Below are positions 56,504 to 56,840 of a DNA stretch of 56,840 bases, piece by piece. The notes under the pieces were generated by a model. The model searched no databases. It was not told where the DNA came from and saw nothing but the letters and a program-made list of their open reading frames with translations. How positions within the stretch are numbered: the stretch's first letter is position 1; each line of letters starts with the position of its first letter. The position numbers were made by a program, and so were the translations under genes. The stretch is from Acidimicrobiaceae bacterium. Lineage in GTDB: Bacteria > Actinomycetota > Acidimicrobiia > Acidimicrobiales > RAAP-2. The stretch lies in NCBI GenBank assembly GCA_027449885.1, contig DAIDKS010000001.1, forward strand, positions 70,644 through 127,483, written 5' to 3'.

Positions 56504-56815
56504 TTAGGCCTTCGCCGTGATCGTCGTGATCTCGACGGACGTGTACTTCTGACGGTGTCCCCAGTGTCGGCGCTGAATGGCCTTGGGCTTGTAGGTGAGG
56601 CCGCGGATCTTCGGGCCCTTCTCCTCACCCAGCACCCGCCCGGTGACGGTGCTGCCCGCGAGGGCCGGACCGGCGACGACACGGTCGCCGTCAACGATCA
56701 GCACGGGCTCGAAACTCACGTCCTCGCCCACGGCCTCACGACGACGGTCGACCCGAACGACCTGCCCCTCGGAGACGCGCTCCTGGGACGTACCTACTCG
56801 AATGACGGCGTACAT
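56504..56815 (-). CDS. rplU: 50S ribosomal protein bL21
   Basis: 103 residues, the usual length. It begins [20 protein letters not shown] and contains [18 protein letters not shown] and [15 protein letters not shown]. The usual Gly-Lys pair near the N-terminus (typically GGKQ) reads GTSQ here. It heads the rplU-rpmA pair. Confidence 0.96.
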   Translation of the reverse strand: MYAVIRVGTSQERVSEGQVVRVDRRREAVGEDVSFEPVLIVDGDRVVAGPALAGSTVTGRVLGEEKGPKIRGLTYKPKAIQRRHWGHRQKYTSVEITTITAKA

Positions 56816-56824
56816 AGGTTGAAA

Positions 56825-56830
56825 AGTCTA
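56825..56830 (-). promoter_or_regulatory. -10 element of rplU
   Basis: TAGACT on the minus strand, 9 bases before the rplU ATG. It predicts a transcript with no leader or only two to three leader bases. Confidence 0.4.
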
Positions 56831-56840
56831 TCCGACGGCG

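Overview
The window is 56.8 kb of very GC-rich DNA with almost every base coding. Gene content and order point to an actinobacterium: rpsB-tsf-pyrH-frr-cdsA-dxr-rseP-ispG-proS-rimP-nusA-ylxR-infB-rbfA-truB-ribF-rpsO-pnp, then dapB-dapA-RNase J, ftsK, miaB-miaA-dapF-hflX and lexA. An E. coli-sized DapD, an archaeal/eukaryal-type prolyl-tRNA synthetase without the usual editing insertion, and a YfhO-like protein between pnp and dapB suggest a less-studied lineage such as Acidimicrobiia. That placement is inference. No rRNA, tRNA, CRISPR array, insertion sequence or prophage was seen.

Layout. 1-2755 (minus): a branched-chain amino-acid ABC transporter (binding protein, LivH, partial LivM). 2930-3620 (plus): lexA with two SOS boxes around its promoter. 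3631-15129 (minus): dapE, dapD, dapC, hflX, dapF, miaA, miaB, an EamA exporter, thrB and ftsK. 15227-15991 (plus): a siderophore-interacting flavoprotein. 15993-24860 (minus): RNase J, dapA, dapB, yfhO-like, pnp, rpsO. 24936-31766 (minus): the ribF-to-rimP translation operon behind a leader with an intrinsic terminator. 31914-42325 (minus): proS, ispG, rseP, dxr, cdsA, frr, pyrH, tsf, rpsB, xerC. 42402-45060 (plus): an MtrA/MtrB-like two-component system with a GerMN lipoprotein. 45057-46210 (minus): rsfS, a 59-residue membrane protein, nadD. 46266-47648 (plus): class II DAHP synthase. 47615-55699 (minus): phosphatase, VWA protein, MoxR ATPase, proA, proB, obg, class III aminotransferase. 55898-56173 (plus): HU. 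56244-56815 (minus): rpmA, rplU.

The genes form long translationally coupled operons; eleven junctions are 4-base GTGA or ATGA overlaps. The lysine/diaminopimelate pathway is nearly complete (dapA, dapB, dapC, dapD, dapE, dapF), alongside threonine, proline and aromatic synthesis, isoprenoid steps dxr and ispG, and a large translation/RNA-decay block.

I found no clearly new defence or mobile system. The items most worth a second look are: an in-frame amber codon in the signal peptide of the amino-acid-binding protein; a promoter-plus-terminator leader ahead of rimP-nusA; ylxR, whose family-conserved N-terminus can only be reached from an ATA codon; at least eleven genes whose start codon sits 6-7 bases after a TANNNT-like -10 element, the layout of leaderless mRNAs; a coupled MoxR-VWA-phosphatase cassette of unknown function; an uncatalogued 59-residue membrane protein between nadD and rsfS; and a CDP-diglyceride synthase with a 180-residue acidic extension.
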